From Pedobacter nutrimenti (GTDB taxonomy: Bacteria > Bacteroidota > Bacteroidia > Sphingobacteriales > Sphingobacteriaceae), in the NCBI RefSeq assembly GCF_003208655.1, contig NZ_QKLU01000001.1, positions 248,001 to 312,000 of the forward strand: DNA of 64,000 nt, read 5' to 3'. Under the pieces are notes generated by a model. It had not been told where the DNA came from. It worked only from the letters and a program-made list of their open reading frames with translations, and ran no database searches. Shown piece after piece: positions 1-9,649 of this stretch; the first letter of the stretch is position 1; every line of letters begins with the position of its first letter. A program made the position numbers and the translations under genes.

Positions 1-630
1 TTCCAGTTGGGTGCTTCTTTTTCCGGCGCAATAAAAAATGGGCCGGTCCCGATCACCTATGCCATTGGTGTATTTAATGGAAACAACAGGAACCAGGTAG
101 ACAATGACAACGGAAAAATTGTGCCGGCAAGGGTGGTGATGGAGTTTAATAAAAGCTTACAGCTGGGACTCAACGGGGGTTATGGAAGCAATACCCGTAA
201 GGAAATATGGGCATATGGTGTAGATATTGACTATAAGAAACCGCTAAATGAAGACTGGAGTTTTGAGCTGGTCTCGGAATATAAACAGGGAATCAACAGC
301 CAGATGTTTTTTGCAGCTACTACCCCGACTTCTATCGGAGACTATCAGATGAGGGGGATTTATGTCCTGCCAAACCTGGTCCGGAAAATCAGGAATACCC
401 GTTTAAAATCTCTTGAATTTGCTTTTCGCTATGAATACCTGGATTCTGACTTTAAGCGGGCCGGAAATAGCAGAAACAGTTATGTTCCAATGGTCAGTGC
501 TTCCTTTGCAGAATCTTATGCAATCAGGGTACAGGCTGGTTATTTAATAGACCGTTATCAGAACAATATCCCTGGAACCGCTCAGTACAATGGAAACAGA
601 CTGATCTGCCAGGTACAGGCACGTTTTTAA
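1..630 (+). CDS. Outer-membrane porin, phosphate-selective porin O/P-like (5' end missing)
   Basis: The frame is open from the first base, so only the last 209 residues are visible. The visible part is a run of alternating polar and aromatic beta strands with Gly/Asn-rich turns and ends in ...QVQARF. A terminal Phe is the usual C-terminal signature of outer-membrane beta-barrels. The pattern fits the phosphate-selective porin O/P family, although the substrate cannot be read from sequence and the family name is no proof of phosphate transport. It lies 22 bp upstream of a dicarboxylate carrier and the complex II genes on the same strand, so a role in uptake of organic acids is a reasonable inference. 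Confidence 0.75.
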   Translation, partial: FQLGASFSGAIKNGPVPITYAIGVFNGNNRNQVDNDNGKIVPARVVMEFNKSLQLGLNGGYGSNTRKEIWAYGVDIDYKKPLNEDWSFELVSEYKQGINSQMFFAATTPTSIGDYQMRGIYVLPNLVRKIRNTRLKSLEFAFRYEYLDSDFKRAGNSRNSYVPMVSASFAESYAIRVQAGYLIDRYQNNIPGTAQYNGNRLICQVQARF

Positions 631-652
631 CCTCTTATTTAAATCATCTTTT

Positions 653-2083
653 ATGAAAGAAATCAATTACAAAATGATGCTGCTGACCCTGATCTTTGGG
701 TTGATTATTTGGTTTATCCCTGTTCCCGATGGTGTTAAACCTGAAGCATGGCATTTATTGGCTATTTTTTTAGGAACCATTCTTGGGATCATTTTAAAGG
801 CAGCCTCAATGGGCACCATGTCTATGATTGCTATTGCACTGGTTGCCCTTACCGGTGTTTTGGCTCCCGGCAATCCCGGCAAATCCATTTCCATGGCCTT
901 AAGCAGTTTTGGCGATAAGGTCATTTGGCTGATCGGGATTTCCTTTTTTATAGCCAGGGGTTTTATTAAAACAGGACTGGGCAGCAGGATTGCTTATCTT
1001 TTTATAAGGGTATTTGGCAGAAGTTCTTTGGGCCTGGGTTATGGTCTTGGGCTCGCCGATCTGGTTCTGGCACCGGCCATTCCAAGCAATACCGCCAGAG
1101 GAGGGGGGATCATTTATCCGATTATGAAATCCATGGCCATCAATTTTGGCTCCATGCCGGATAAACCGGAAACACATCGTAAACTGGGTTCTTATCTGAC
1201 ACTCAACTGTTACAACATCAACCTGATTACCTCTTCGATGTTCCTGACAGGTACTGCGAGTAATCCAATGTGCCAGAAGTTTGCAAAAGACCTGGGCATA
1301 GACATTACCTGGATGTCCTGGATGTGGGCGGCAATTATCCCGGGGATCATTTCTTTAATTGCAATTCCTTTTATTTTATATAAGATTTATCCGCCCGAAC
1401 TGAAAAAAACAAATGGCGCAACCCAAATGGCTTCTGAAAAGTTAAAGGAAATGGGGGCGGTGAGCCGTAATGAATGGCTGATGCTGACCGCTTTTGTATT
1501 GTTGCTTATTTTGTGGGTAACGGGCGACATTTTTAAAATAGATGCGACCACCACGGCTTTTTTGGGACTTGTATTTTTATTGCTTTCACAAGTATTGACC
1601 TGGGACGATGTAAAAAGCGAAAAAGGGGCCTGGGATACTATCGTGTGGTTTTCTGCATTGGTCATGATGGGCAGTGCATTGAACCAGCTGGGCTTAATTC
1701 CCTGGTTTAGTGGTTTGGTAAAGGCAAAAATAGGGGGCATGAGCTGGACAATGGCTTTCCCGATTCTGATTCTGGTTTATTTTTACAGTCATTATATGTT
1801 TGCCAGTGCAACAGCCCATGTGGCCTCTATGTATGCGGCCCTTCTTGGTGTGGGTATTTCAGTAGGTGTCCCGCCCATGCTTCTTGCGCTTTCCCTTGGT
1901 TTTTGTGGCGGTATTTATGGTACATTGACCCATTATGGCCATGGGCCTGCACCAGTTTATTTTGGAAGCGGCTTTGTAGATGTGAAAAGCTGGTGGTCCA
2001 GGGGATTTATTTTAAGTATTGTTTTTCTGGTGATCTGGATGGGCATCGGAGGGCTATGGTGGAAAGCAATAGGCATTTATTAA
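653..2083 (+). CDS. DASS-family anion:sodium symporter (dicarboxylate/tricarboxylate carrier)
   Basis: This 476-residue inner-membrane protein has about 12 hydrophobic segments and no signal peptide. It carries two Ser-Asn-Thr-like signatures expected in the two inverted halves of DASS/CitT carriers: SNTARGGG near residue 145 and SATAH near residue 384. The length is normal for the family. Family members move succinate, malate, fumarate, 2-oxoglutarate, citrate or tartrate, either with sodium or by exchange. It sits 22 bp after a porin gene and 13 bp before sdhC, so a C4-dicarboxylate such as succinate or fumarate is the best guess for its substrate. Whether it is a symporter or an antiporter (as for CitT and TtdT) cannot be decided from sequence. 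Confidence 0.85.
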   Translation: MKEINYKMMLLTLIFGLIIWFIPVPDGVKPEAWHLLAIFLGTILGIILKAASMGTMSMIAIALVALTGVLAPGNPGKSISMALSSFGDKVIWLIGISFFIARGFIKTGLGSRIAYLFIRVFGRSSLGLGYGLGLADLVLAPAIPSNTARGGGIIYPIMKSMAINFGSMPDKPETHRKLGSYLTLNCYNINLITSSMFLTGTASNPMCQKFAKDLGIDITWMSWMWAAIIPGIISLIAIPFILYKIYPPELKKTNGATQMASEKLKEMGAVSRNEWLMLTAFVLLLILWVTGDIFKIDATTTAFLGLVFLLLSQVLTWDDVKSEKGAWDTIVWFSALVMMGSALNQLGLIPWFSGLVKAKIGGMSWTMAFPILILVYFYSHYMFASATAHVASMYAALLGVGISVGVPPMLLALSLGFCGGIYGTLTHYGHGPAPVYFGSGFVDVKSWWSRGFILSIVFLVIWMGIGGLWWKAIGIY

Positions 2084-2096
2084 AAAAGGAGATCCA

Positions 2097-2765
2097 ATGA
2101 AAAAAGAACTGATATCTACCTTGTCCAGGAAATACCTGATGGCACTGACCGGATTGTTTCTGTGCTTTTTCCTGGTCATCCATTTGCTGGGCAATTTCCA
2201 ACTTTTTCTGCCTCCTGATCAGGCCAGGGAAAGCTTTAACGGTTATTCTAAACTTTTATCCGGGAATATTTTTATCAAAGCAATTTCTTATATCCTGTAT
2301 GCTTCCATTATTATCCACAGCCTGGATGCTTTGCTGATCACCCTATTTAACCGTAAAAAAGCAGGTAAATATGAATATGATAAACGAGGGGCGGCGAGTA
2401 AATGGTATTCCAGGAATATGGGAATTCTTGGAACCATTATTCTGGTGTTCCTTATCTTTCATTTTAAAGACTTCTGGTACCAGTATAAATTTGGGGCGCT
2501 GCCGGTAGATGCTGCTGGTAATAAAGACCTCTATGAAATTGTGATCCGTGCTTATGCAGATCTGTGGTATGTCCTTTTTTATGTGCTGGCTATGTTTGCA
2601 CTGGGTTATCACTTGTTACATGGATTTTATAGTGCTGCACGGACTGTAGGCCTTTATCACCCTAAATATGTAAACCTGGTCAGGGTATTTGGAACCTGGT
2701 ACAGCTATATCATCACTTTTGGCTTTGCTGCGATACCCTTATACATTTATTTTACTCATTACTAG
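2097..2765 (+). CDS. sdhC: Succinate dehydrogenase/fumarate reductase cytochrome b subunit
   Basis: This 222-residue membrane anchor has five predicted transmembrane helices and several His residues within or near helices (for example VIHLLG near residue 25, IIHSLDA near 70 and YHLLHGFY near 170). These suit the two haem b ligand pairs of the cytochrome b558 family found in Bacteroidota, Campylobacterota and Bacillus. It would bind menaquinone and anchor the flavoprotein and iron-sulfur subunits to the inner membrane. The sdhA start codon follows after 2 bases, so translation is probably coupled. There is no separate sdhD gene, which is normal for this type. Confidence 0.93.
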   Translation: MKKELISTLSRKYLMALTGLFLCFFLVIHLLGNFQLFLPPDQARESFNGYSKLLSGNIFIKAISYILYASIIIHSLDALLITLFNRKKAGKYEYDKRGAASKWYSRNMGILGTIILVFLIFHFKDFWYQYKFGALPVDAAGNKDLYEIVIRAYADLWYVLFYVLAMFALGYHLLHGFYSAARTVGLYHPKYVNLVRVFGTWYSYIITFGFAAIPLYIYFTHY

Positions 2766-2767
2766 CT

Positions 2768-4684
2768 ATGGAATTAAATGCAAAAATCCCTCCTGGCCCG
2801 TTAAAGGATAAATGGAGTTATTATAAAGACCATGCAAAACTGGTCAATCCGGCCAACCGGAAAAAACTGGAGGTCATTGTGGTTGGTACAGGGCTGGCGG
2901 GAAGCTCGGCCGCTGCTTCATTAGCAGAAATGGGCTATAAAGTTAAATCTTTTTGTTTTCAGGATTCTGCACGCAGGGCCCACTCGGTTGCGGCCCAGGG
3001 TGGGGTAAATGCGGCAAAAAATTATAAAAACGATGGGGACAGTGTGTACCGGATGTTTTATGACACCATTAAAGGTGGTGATTTCCGGTCCAGGGAAGCC
3101 AATGTTTACCGCCTTGCAGAGTGCTCACTGGCACTGATAGACCAGGCCGTTGCCCAGGGGGTGCCTTTTGGCCGGGAGTATGGAGGTTATCTGAATAACC
3201 GCTCTTTTGGAGGCGTGCAGGTGAGCAGGACCTTTTATTCCAGGGGCCAGACCGGACAACAGCTTTTACTGGGGGCTTATCAGGCCCTGATCCGTCAGGT
3301 TGCAGCAAAAACAGTCCATCTGCATACCCGGCATGAAATGCTGGAACTGGTGGTGGTAGAAGGTAAGGCGAGGGGCATTATTGTCCGAAATCTGGATACC
3401 GGAGAAATAGAACGGCATAGTGCCCATGCAGTGATCCTGGCAACAGGCGGATTCGGGAAAATTTATTATTTATCTACCCTGGCAATGGGTTGTAATGCTT
3501 CAGCCATCTGGCGTGCCCACAAAAAGGGTGCTTTAATGGCCAGTCCAAGCTGGACACAGATTCATCCGACCTCTCTTCCCCAATCGGGCGGCTATCAAAG
3601 TAAATTGACGCTGATGTCGGAATCATTAAGAAACGACGGGCGGATCTGGGTACCCTTAAAAAAGGAAGATCCCAGAAAACCGAACGATATTCCCGAACAG
3701 GAGCGGGATTATTATCTGGAACGCAGGTATCCTGCTTTTGGTAACCTGGCCCCCCGTGATATTTCTTCCAGGGCAGCCAAGGAAAGAATAGATGCCGGTT
3801 TTGGGATCGGTGCGCAAAAAAATGCAGTTTATCTGGACTTTTCAAAAGCCATCCGGGAACAGGGAAAAGAAAAGATTAAGGAAAAATATGGGAACCTGTT
3901 TAGCATGTACCAGAAAATCACAGATATAGATGCTTATGCAGAGCCCATGATGATTTCTCCGGCAGCGCATTTTTCTATGGGGGGCTTATGGGTCGATTAT
4001 GAACTGATGACAACCGTACCTGGCTTGTTTGCCCTAGGCGAAGCCAATTTTGCGGATCATGGGGCCAACAGGTTGGGCGCCAATTCTTTGTTGCAGGCAT
4101 GTGTAGATGGTTATTTTGTGGCTCCCTATACCGTTTCGAATTATCTGGCAGAAGAAATAAAAACCGGTGCAATAGATGCAAACAGACCGGAATTTATCGC
4201 TGCAGAAAACAATGCAAAAGAATTACTGAACAGACTGGCCTCGATAAAAGGAAATAAAACAGCAGATTATTATCATAAAAAACTCGGCAAGCTTTTATAC
4301 GACCATTGTGGCTTATCCAGAAACAGGGAAGGTTTAAATTATGCGATTGCAGAGATTAAAAAACTGCAGGAAGATTTTTACGCGAACCTGGCCGTTCCCG
4401 GTTCCGCACAAGAAATGAACGGGGAATTGGAAAAAGCCGGAAGAGTGGCCGATTATCTGGAGGTTGCCCAGCTGATGTGCTATGATGCCTTAACAAGGGA
4501 AGAATCCTGTGGGGCTCATTTCAGGGAAGAACACCAGACCCCCGAAGGAGAAGCCTTAAGAAATGATGAAAAGTTTTGTTTTGTATCGGCCTGGGGCTGG
4601 AATGGTCCGGATGAAGAACCTTTACTGGTCCCTGAACCGCTCACCTTTGAAAATGTAAACCTGACCGTAAGGAGTTATAAGTAA
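2768..4684 (+). CDS. sdhA: Succinate dehydrogenase/fumarate reductase flavoprotein subunit
   Basis: The 638-residue catalytic subunit interconverts succinate and fumarate with covalently bound FAD. Visible features are the N-terminal dinucleotide-binding [15 protein letters not shown] (residues 40-54) and the flavinylation region [11 protein letters not shown] with His72 as the expected FAD attachment site. The substrate-site block [10 protein letters not shown] lies near residue 266, followed by SESLRNDGR, and the conserved [12 protein letters not shown] lies near 402. Its length matches the Bacteroidota/Campylobacterota group (about 640) rather than the shorter E. coli SdhA. It is flanked directly by sdhC and sdhB. 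Direction in vivo (succinate oxidation or fumarate respiration) cannot be told from sequence. Confidence 0.96.
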   Translation: MELNAKIPPGPLKDKWSYYKDHAKLVNPANRKKLEVIVVGTGLAGSSAAASLAEMGYKVKSFCFQDSARRAHSVAAQGGVNAAKNYKNDGDSVYRMFYDTIKGGDFRSREANVYRLAECSLALIDQAVAQGVPFGREYGGYLNNRSFGGVQVSRTFYSRGQTGQQLLLGAYQALIRQVAAKTVHLHTRHEMLELVVVEGKARGIIVRNLDTGEIERHSAHAVILATGGFGKIYYLSTLAMGCNASAIWRAHKKGALMASPSWTQIHPTSLPQSGGYQSKLTLMSESLRNDGRIWVPLKKEDPRKPNDIPEQERDYYLERRYPAFGNLAPRDISSRAAKERIDAGFGIGAQKNAVYLDFSKAIREQGKEKIKEKYGNLFSMYQKITDIDAYAEPMMISPAAHFSMGGLWVDYELMTTVPGLFALGEANFADHGANRLGANSLLQACVDGYFVAPYTVSNYLAEEIKTGAIDANRPEFIAAENNAKELLNRLASIKGNKTADYYHKKLGKLLYDHCGLSRNREGLNYAIAEIKKLQEDFYANLAVPGSAQEMNGELEKAGRVADYLEVAQLMCYDALTREESCGAHFREEHQTPEGEALRNDEKFCFVSAWGWNGPDEEPLLVPEPLTFENVNLTVRSYK

Positions 4685-4714
4685 AAAATTTTACCCTTAA
4701 AAAGCATTAAAACG

Positions 4715-5458
4715 ATGAAAGTATTTCTGAAAATATGGCGCCAAAAAGATGCAAAAGCGGAAGGAAAACTGGTCGACTACGAGATGGACGATGTAATTCC
4801 GCATATGTCTTTTCTGGAAATGATGGACACGCTCAATGAAAAATTGATTGTACAGGGGGAGCATCCCGTGGAATTTGATCATGACTGCCGTGAAGGTATA
4901 TGTGGCCAGTGTGGTGTGATGATCAATGGCCGTGCGCATGGACCACTTAAAAATACAACCACCTGCCAGCTGCATATGAGATCTTTTAAAGATGGGGATA
5001 CCATTTATATAGAGCCTTTCCGGGCAGAGGCCTTTCCGGTTAAAAGAGATTTAAAAGTAGACCGTTCTGCCTTTGACCGCATTATCGGAGCAGGAGGTTT
5101 TGTTTCTGTAAATACGGGGCAGGCTCCTGAGGCGAACAGCATTCCTGTTACTCATGAAATGGCCGAATCGGCTTTTGATTCCGCTGCCTGTATTGGTTGC
5201 GGGGCTTGTGTGGCTACCTGCAAAAATTCCAGTGCAGCCTTATTTACCTCGGCTAAAATCTCACATCTGGTGAAACTTCCCCAGGGAAAATTAGAGGCAC
5301 GTAAACGGGCATTAACGATGGTGGCACAAATGGACCGGGAAAACTTTGGACATTGTTCCAATACAGAAGCCTGTGAGGTCGAATGTCCACAGCATATTTC
5401 GGTACTCAATATCGCCAGAATGAACTGGGAGTTCGCCAAAGCGAAGGTGTTAAAATAG
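4715..5458 (+). CDS. sdhB: Succinate dehydrogenase/fumarate reductase iron-sulfur subunit
   Basis: This 247-residue protein carries all three cluster motifs of complex II. The plant-ferredoxin [2Fe-2S] set is CREGICGQC with a distal Cys in TTTCQLH. The [11 protein letters not shown] set serves the [4Fe-4S] cluster, and the C-terminal Cys residues in [12 protein letters not shown] complete the [3Fe-4S] cluster. The fourth Cys of the middle motif is followed by Lys-Asn rather than Pro, as I recall for this class of enzyme. It passes electrons from FAD to the haem/quinone subunit. It is last in the run, and a strong hairpin begins right after its stop codon. Confidence 0.96.
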   Translation: MKVFLKIWRQKDAKAEGKLVDYEMDDVIPHMSFLEMMDTLNEKLIVQGEHPVEFDHDCREGICGQCGVMINGRAHGPLKNTTTCQLHMRSFKDGDTIYIEPFRAEAFPVKRDLKVDRSAFDRIIGAGGFVSVNTGQAPEANSIPVTHEMAESAFDSAACIGCGACVATCKNSSAALFTSAKISHLVKLPQGKLEARKRALTMVAQMDRENFGHCSNTEACEVECPQHISVLNIARMNWEFAKAKVLK

Positions 5459-5499
5459 TTTTACAGGTTCCGTAAAACAGATCAGCGGAACCTGTAAAA
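5459..5499. terminator. Bidirectional terminator hairpin between sdhB and the nucleotidase gene
   Basis: A 14-bp perfect inverted repeat (TTTTACAGGTTCCG at 5459-5472, CGGAACCTGTAAAA at 5486-5499) with a 13-nt loop has A/T runs on both edges. It sits between two converging genes, so it can end transcription in both directions. Confidence 0.85.
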
Positions 5500-5500
5500 A

Positions 5501-6052
5501 TCAATTTAGGGCGGCCAGTTCTTTCTGAAGCAGGGATTTTACTTCTTCCCAGCTGTGTACACGCTGGTGACGATCGGTGGTTGCATTGTGTGCTGCATGA
5601 AAAAGAATGGCTTTTCCTTTGCAAAAGTCGAGATTCTTAAAATGATCATCGATCATATAATCGGTATCTATAATGCTTTTGTCGCCGCAGAAAACAATGT
5701 TTTTCCAGGAAATGAATGGGAAATGTTCCTGGAGCCATTCCTTTTTCTCGGAGAGTGATTGCGGAAATTCCATTGCTGCAGAAACAATGTAAATTTCAAA
5801 ATCTTTCATCAATTCCTGTATGACTTCCACCGCACCTGCCATGACTGGTAAGGTTCGGAAAAAACCAGGGCTGTGGACAAATTTCAATACGGCCTCTTTG
5901 TTCGGGAAAGCCTCGGATTCGGGTTTGCCAAACAGCTCTGCCCGGTTGACCAGAACACCATAGTCCTTGTAGTACCAGGTGATAAAATGCGATTCTGTAT
6001 CTGCAATAACGCCATCCATATCGATGGCAATGCTTGGTTTTTTTATTTTCAT
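5501..6052 (-). CDS. 5'(3')-deoxyribonucleotidase-like HAD phosphatase
   Basis: This 183-residue cytosolic protein opens with IAIDMDGVIADTESH (residues 8-22). That is the HAD motif I DxDGV, with Asp11 as nucleophile and Asp13 as general acid. A later IDTDYMIDDH near residue 130 fits the motif IV acidic pair. Size and N-terminal wording fit the 5'-nucleotidase type C (NT5C) group, which dephosphorylates deoxynucleoside monophosphates. It reads away from a DeoR-type regulator, and the two share a 126-bp spacer that holds a paired palindrome. Control by that regulator is therefore likely but inferred. Confidence 0.8.
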   Translation of the reverse strand: MKIKKPSIAIDMDGVIADTESHFITWYYKDYGVLVNRAELFGKPESEAFPNKEAVLKFVHSPGFFRTLPVMAGAVEVIQELMKDFEIYIVSAAMEFPQSLSEKKEWLQEHFPFISWKNIVFCGDKSIIDTDYMIDDHFKNLDFCKGKAILFHAAHNATTDRHQRVHSWEEVKSLLQKELAALN

Positions 6053-6107
6053 TCTTATCGTTGTTTTAAATAATAATGCAAAAATCTGTGATTTTTTTAA
6101 ACTTATA

Positions 6108-6155
6108 TTGCAATATTATGCAACGAATGTACTGTTTATTTGCAATATATTGCAA
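6108..6155. promoter_or_regulatory. Paired palindromic operator in the nucleotidase/DeoR spacer
   Basis: TTGCAATATATTGCAA at 6140-6155 is a perfect 16-bp palindrome. A close copy, TTGCAATATTATGCAA, lies at 6108-6123 and matches it at 14 of 16 positions. The copies start 32 bp apart, close to three helical turns, so two dimers would bind the same face. The right copy lies just upstream of a TATATTTG element (6167-6174) that fits the Bacteroidota -7 box and is only 4 bases from the DeoR start codon. This arrangement suits autoregulation and control of the divergent nucleotidase. Confidence 0.7.
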
Positions 6156-6178
6156 ATATTATTATTTATATTTGCAGC

Positions 6179-6928
6179 ATGATAAAGGCCGAAAGACAAA
6201 ATTTAATTCTTGAGTACCTGACAAAAGACAAAAAAGTATTACTGGACCAGATCAGTAAAATACTGAAGGTGTCTGAAGATACTGTTCGCAGGGACATCAA
6301 AGAATTGTCTGATAAAGGCCTTTTAAGAGCTGTCAGGGGCGGGGCTGTACACCGTTCGCCGATACCATTGCATTTTAAGGAACGCCAGTACATCGATGTG
6401 GAACATAAGCAGATCATTGCCGGAAAAGTTTTGGACTACATTAAACCAGATATGGTCGTTCTTATCGATTCAGGAACCTCTGCGCTCGCAGCAGTTGCAA
6501 ATTTACCAAAAGACATTGCCCTGACCGTGGTGACCAATAGTTTTCCGGTGGCTTCGGTTCTGGAGGACCATCCAAAAATAGAGGTGTTGTTTATGGGCGG
6601 AAGATTGAACAAAACTGCCTTTTCTACCAGTGGCTTTGAAACCATAGAGGCCATCAGGAACATTAGAGCAGACATCTGTCTGCTGGGGATATGCAGTATT
6701 GATTTGAACTGGGGGGTTACCGGCGCGGATTATGAAGACAGTTTGATCAAAAAAGTAATGGTAGAGACTTCCAAATATATTATTGCACTCTCCACCTCCG
6801 ATAAATTAGGGACTTCTGAGTCTTTTTACATTTGTGCGGCCAACCGGCTGGATGTGATCATTACAGAGGCCGATCCGGCAGAAGTCGATTTGACCGCTTA
6901 TTCCCAGGCCGGTATTGAAATCCGCTAA
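6179..6928 (+). CDS. DeoR/GlpR-family transcriptional regulator
   Basis: With the start at MIKAERQ the protein has 249 residues, the usual size for the family. A start at 6140 is possible, but it would place the operator palindrome inside the gene. The N-terminal winged helix (KVSEDTVRRDIKELSDKG, residues 31-48) is the classical DeoR recognition helix. The rest is the DeoR C-terminal sensor domain, related to ribose-5-phosphate isomerase-like folds, with IDSGTSALA and FMGGRLNK. Such proteins usually repress sugar-phosphate or nucleoside genes until a phosphorylated sugar binds. A deoxynucleotidase as divergent neighbour hints at nucleoside metabolism. Confidence 0.92.
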   Translation: MIKAERQNLILEYLTKDKKVLLDQISKILKVSEDTVRRDIKELSDKGLLRAVRGGAVHRSPIPLHFKERQYIDVEHKQIIAGKVLDYIKPDMVVLIDSGTSALAAVANLPKDIALTVVTNSFPVASVLEDHPKIEVLFMGGRLNKTAFSTSGFETIEAIRNIRADICLLGICSIDLNWGVTGADYEDSLIKKVMVETSKYIIALSTSDKLGTSESFYICAANRLDVIITEADPAEVDLTAYSQAGIEIR

Positions 6929-7029
6929 GCTTTAGCTTAAGGTCCAAAACTTTTTTAAACAGCAGTTGTTATTCTGTAAGTGATCCTGGGAAAGGAACTC
7001 CTTCCCTGTGGTGTTTATGTTTGTAGAAG

Positions 7030-7404
7030 ATGGAAAAGCGGATATTAATAGTGGAAAATGACCTGGAAATGGAAGATGTCTTTAAAGAGATTTTTCAGGG
7101 TGATGATTATACAGTTTTCTTTTACGAAGAGACGGAAGATATTATAGAGCTGCTTGAAAAACATGAGCCTGGTATTGTGATTCTGGATTACAATCTGAAT
7201 GGCCTGAATGGCGGCGAGCTTTGCAAATTGGTGAAAGCACATTCCAAATTTAAAGATATACCGGTCTTACTTTTATCTGCCTTTCCGAAGTTCATTTATA
7301 ATAAGGAAAATGTTGGCTATGACGCTTTTCTGGAAAAACCATTTGACGTGGAGGAATTGCAGAATATTGTAAAACATAAAATAGTTAATGGACGCTCAAA
7401 ATGA
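7030..7404 (+). CDS. Stand-alone response regulator receiver protein
   Basis: The 124 residues form a single CheY-like receiver domain with no output domain. The acidic pocket is Glu9/Asp11, the phospho-acceptor is Asp53 in VILDYN, and Lys103 lies in LEKPFD. A TATGTTTG element at 7016-7023 fits the -7 box and would give a very short leader. The gene overlaps the following histidine kinase by 17 bp, so the two are co-translated partners. As there is no DNA-binding domain, it probably acts through protein contact or as a phosphorelay intermediate. Confidence 0.9.
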   Translation: MEKRILIVENDLEMEDVFKEIFQGDDYTVFFYEETEDIIELLEKHEPGIVILDYNLNGLNGGELCKLVKAHSKFKDIPVLLLSAFPKFIYNKENVGYDAFLEKPFDVEELQNIVKHKIVNGRSK

Positions 7405-9622
7405 TTTTTTATTCAAATATTTTCTGGAAAAAAGCCTGTATGGGCTGGTGCTGAAAAGGCAGGGGCCTTCCTTTAGCATTTATGCGGTCAGTAATGAATA
7501 CCTGTACATTACCGGAACAGCAGAAGAAAATCTGATTGGGAAAGACATCTTAGATTTACCCGAGGGGATTTTTCCTTTTTTTATCAGAGAACTTCTTCAT
7601 AAAGTTACGGCAAGTAAAACAGAAACCGATGTTCAGCCTTTTGTATTCAGGGCACAGCATCAGAGCGAAAACATCTGTATTTCAGCCAGGATTTCTCCTG
7701 TTTTAAATGAAGCTGCCGAAGTTGTTTTTCTGATTTATTCTATAAAACACGTTGACCAGACCATTTGTACCGAAGGGGATCAGTCAAACCGGGACTACTT
7801 TATACAGATGATTGATCAGGCTCCGGTAGGCATAGGTGTGCTCAGGGGTAAGGAAATGATTGTAGAATCAGCCAATCAGATTTTGCTGGAACTTTGGGGA
7901 AAAACAAAAAGTATTTTGAACCTGCCCATGAAAGTTGCTTTGCCCGAACTGGAAGGGCAGTCTTTTTTAAGGTTGCTGGAAGATGTTTATACCTGGGGAG
8001 AGGCTATGGTCGGCAATGAATCCAAGGCTTACCTGATGCGCCAGGGAAGACTGGAACCGGCCTATTTTAACTTTGCCTACCAACCCTTGAGTAACAACAA
8101 AGGGGAGACAACCGGGATTATGATTATTGCTACCGATGTTACGCCCTTGGTTGCCATTAAACAAAGGCTGGAAGAAAGTGTGGCCAATTTCAGAAACCTG
8201 GTCATGACCACGCATTATGCCCTGTTGGTCCTTAAAAGTAAAGACTGGATTGTGGAAATAGCCAATCAGTCTTTATTTGATTTATGGGGCAGGCAAAAAG
8301 AAGAAGTGTTGGGACTGCCCTTAATGAAAATTATGCCCGAACTTCAGGGACAGTCTTTTCAGGAGCATTTAAGCAAAGTATACCAGACCGGCTTATCGTA
8401 TGGGCCTGATGAGGAAATTTTTTTTTACAATACGTCATCAGGTATTGGGAAAAAGTACGTGAGTTTTTTTTACGACCCTATGCTGGATACCGAAGGTAAT
8501 GTCTATGGGGTCATAGTCGGGGCGGAAGACATTACGGCTAGGGTCGAAAACAGACAAAAAACCGAGCGTGCAGAAGAAATGCTTCGGATTGCGATTGAAT
8601 CGGCCAACTTGGGTACCTGGCATTACGATCCGCAGAGCAAAAGGCTAACCGTTTCTCCAAGGTTGAAAGAACTGTTTGGTTATAAATTAGGTGAAGAAAT
8701 GACCTACGATACGGTGATTGCCCAGGTGACGGATGAATACAGAAGTATTGTGCAGCGCGCCATTCAGTCTTCGGTGCTTAAGGGCGAAAGCTTTAACCTG
8801 GAGTTTTCGATTAAGGGCTATTATGATCAGAAATTGAGGTGGATGAGGGCTACAGGCCGGATCTACAGAGATAAGGAGAACATTCCGGTCCGGTTTTCCG
8901 GTATCCTCATTGACATCACAGAGCATAAACAAGATGAGATCCGGAAGAACGATTTCATTGCCATGGTCAGTCATGAGTTAAAAACGCCATTGACCTCCTT
9001 AAAAGCCTATGTACAATTACTGGGCTCAAAGGCCAGACAAAATAAAGATGAAGCTGCGGTCAATTCCCTGAGCAAGGCCGAAGGACAGGTCAATAAAATG
9101 AACAATATGATCCGGAGTTTTTTGGATCTGTCCAGGTTAGAGGCAGGAAAAATCAATCTGGAAAAACAAGTATTTCCTTTGGATGAACTGATTGAGGAAA
9201 TTATCGAAGAAGTTACCCTTACCGATAAAAGCCATAACATTTCAATTTCTGAATGCGCCTCAATTGAGGTGGATGCCGACCGGGAAAAAATAGGGCAGGT
9301 TATTAATAATTTAATCGGTAATGCCATTAAATATTCCCCACAAGGTAAAATTGTAGAAATCAGGTGCCTGTTGATTGATCAGAGGGTGCAGGTAAGCGTA
9401 AGGGATGAGGGGCTGGGGATCCCGAAAGAAGACCTGGCCATGTTGTTTGATCGTTTTTATAGGGTCGAAAGCCGCAAACTCAAAACGATTTCCGGTTTTG
9501 GAATTGGTTTATACCTGAGTTCTGAAATTATTAAAAGGCATAATGGTCAGATCTGGGTGGAAAGTGAAGAAGGAAAAGGCTCTACCTTTTATTTCAGTCT
9601 GCCAGCAAAAGAGCCTGTTTAA
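7388..9622 (+). CDS. Multi-PAS hybrid-type sensor histidine kinase (soluble)
   Basis: The 744-residue protein has no clear transmembrane segment. About four PAS units occupy residues 10-515. The second and third resemble each other (LWGKTK and LWGRQK, followed by PELEGQSF and PELQGQSF), which indicates internal duplication. The last carries a PAC tail ending in IDITEHK. The HisKA domain has phospho-acceptor His529 in MVSHELKTPLTS. The ATPase domain has NNLIGNAIKYSP, DEGLGIP and GFGIGLYLS. Overlap with the receiver gene upstream suggests a cytosolic signalling pair sensing a small molecule or redox state. The signal is unknown. Confidence 0.92.
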   Translation: MDAQNDFLFKYFLEKSLYGLVLKRQGPSFSIYAVSNEYLYITGTAEENLIGKDILDLPEGIFPFFIRELLHKVTASKTETDVQPFVFRAQHQSENICISARISPVLNEAAEVVFLIYSIKHVDQTICTEGDQSNRDYFIQMIDQAPVGIGVLRGKEMIVESANQILLELWGKTKSILNLPMKVALPELEGQSFLRLLEDVYTWGEAMVGNESKAYLMRQGRLEPAYFNFAYQPLSNNKGETTGIMIIATDVTPLVAIKQRLEESVANFRNLVMTTHYALLVLKSKDWIVEIANQSLFDLWGRQKEEVLGLPLMKIMPELQGQSFQEHLSKVYQTGLSYGPDEEIFFYNTSSGIGKKYVSFFYDPMLDTEGNVYGVIVGAEDITARVENRQKTERAEEMLRIAIESANLGTWHYDPQSKRLTVSPRLKELFGYKLGEEMTYDTVIAQVTDEYRSIVQRAIQSSVLKGESFNLEFSIKGYYDQKLRWMRATGRIYRDKENIPVRFSGILIDITEHKQDEIRKNDFIAMVSHELKTPLTSLKAYVQLLGSKARQNKDEAAVNSLSKAEGQVNKMNNMIRSFLDLSRLEAGKINLEKQVFPLDELIEEIIEEVTLTDKSHNISISECASIEVDADREKIGQVINNLIGNAIKYSPQGKIVEIRCLLIDQRVQVSVRDEGLGIPKEDLAMLFDRFYRVESRKLKTISGFGIGLYLSSEIIKRHNGQIWVESEEGKGSTFYFSLPAKEPV

Positions 9623-9647
9623 GATTTTTATAAACAGGCTCCTTTTT
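9611..9647. terminator. Terminator hairpin spanning the kinase stop codon
   Basis: GAGCCTGTTTA (9611-9621) pairs perfectly with TAAACAGGCTC (9631-9641) across a 9-nt loop, followed by CTTTTTA. The kinase stop codon at 9620-9622 lies in the stem and loop edge. On the other strand it follows the small lipoprotein gene that ends at 9650. Confidence 0.8.
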
Positions 9648-9649
9648 AT

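Noticed and set aside
4715-5458. Suspected defective iron-sulfur motif in SdhB, because Lys follows the fourth Cys of [11 protein letters not shown]
   Set aside because: All ligand Cys residues are present and this variation is, to my knowledge, usual in the b558-type enzymes.
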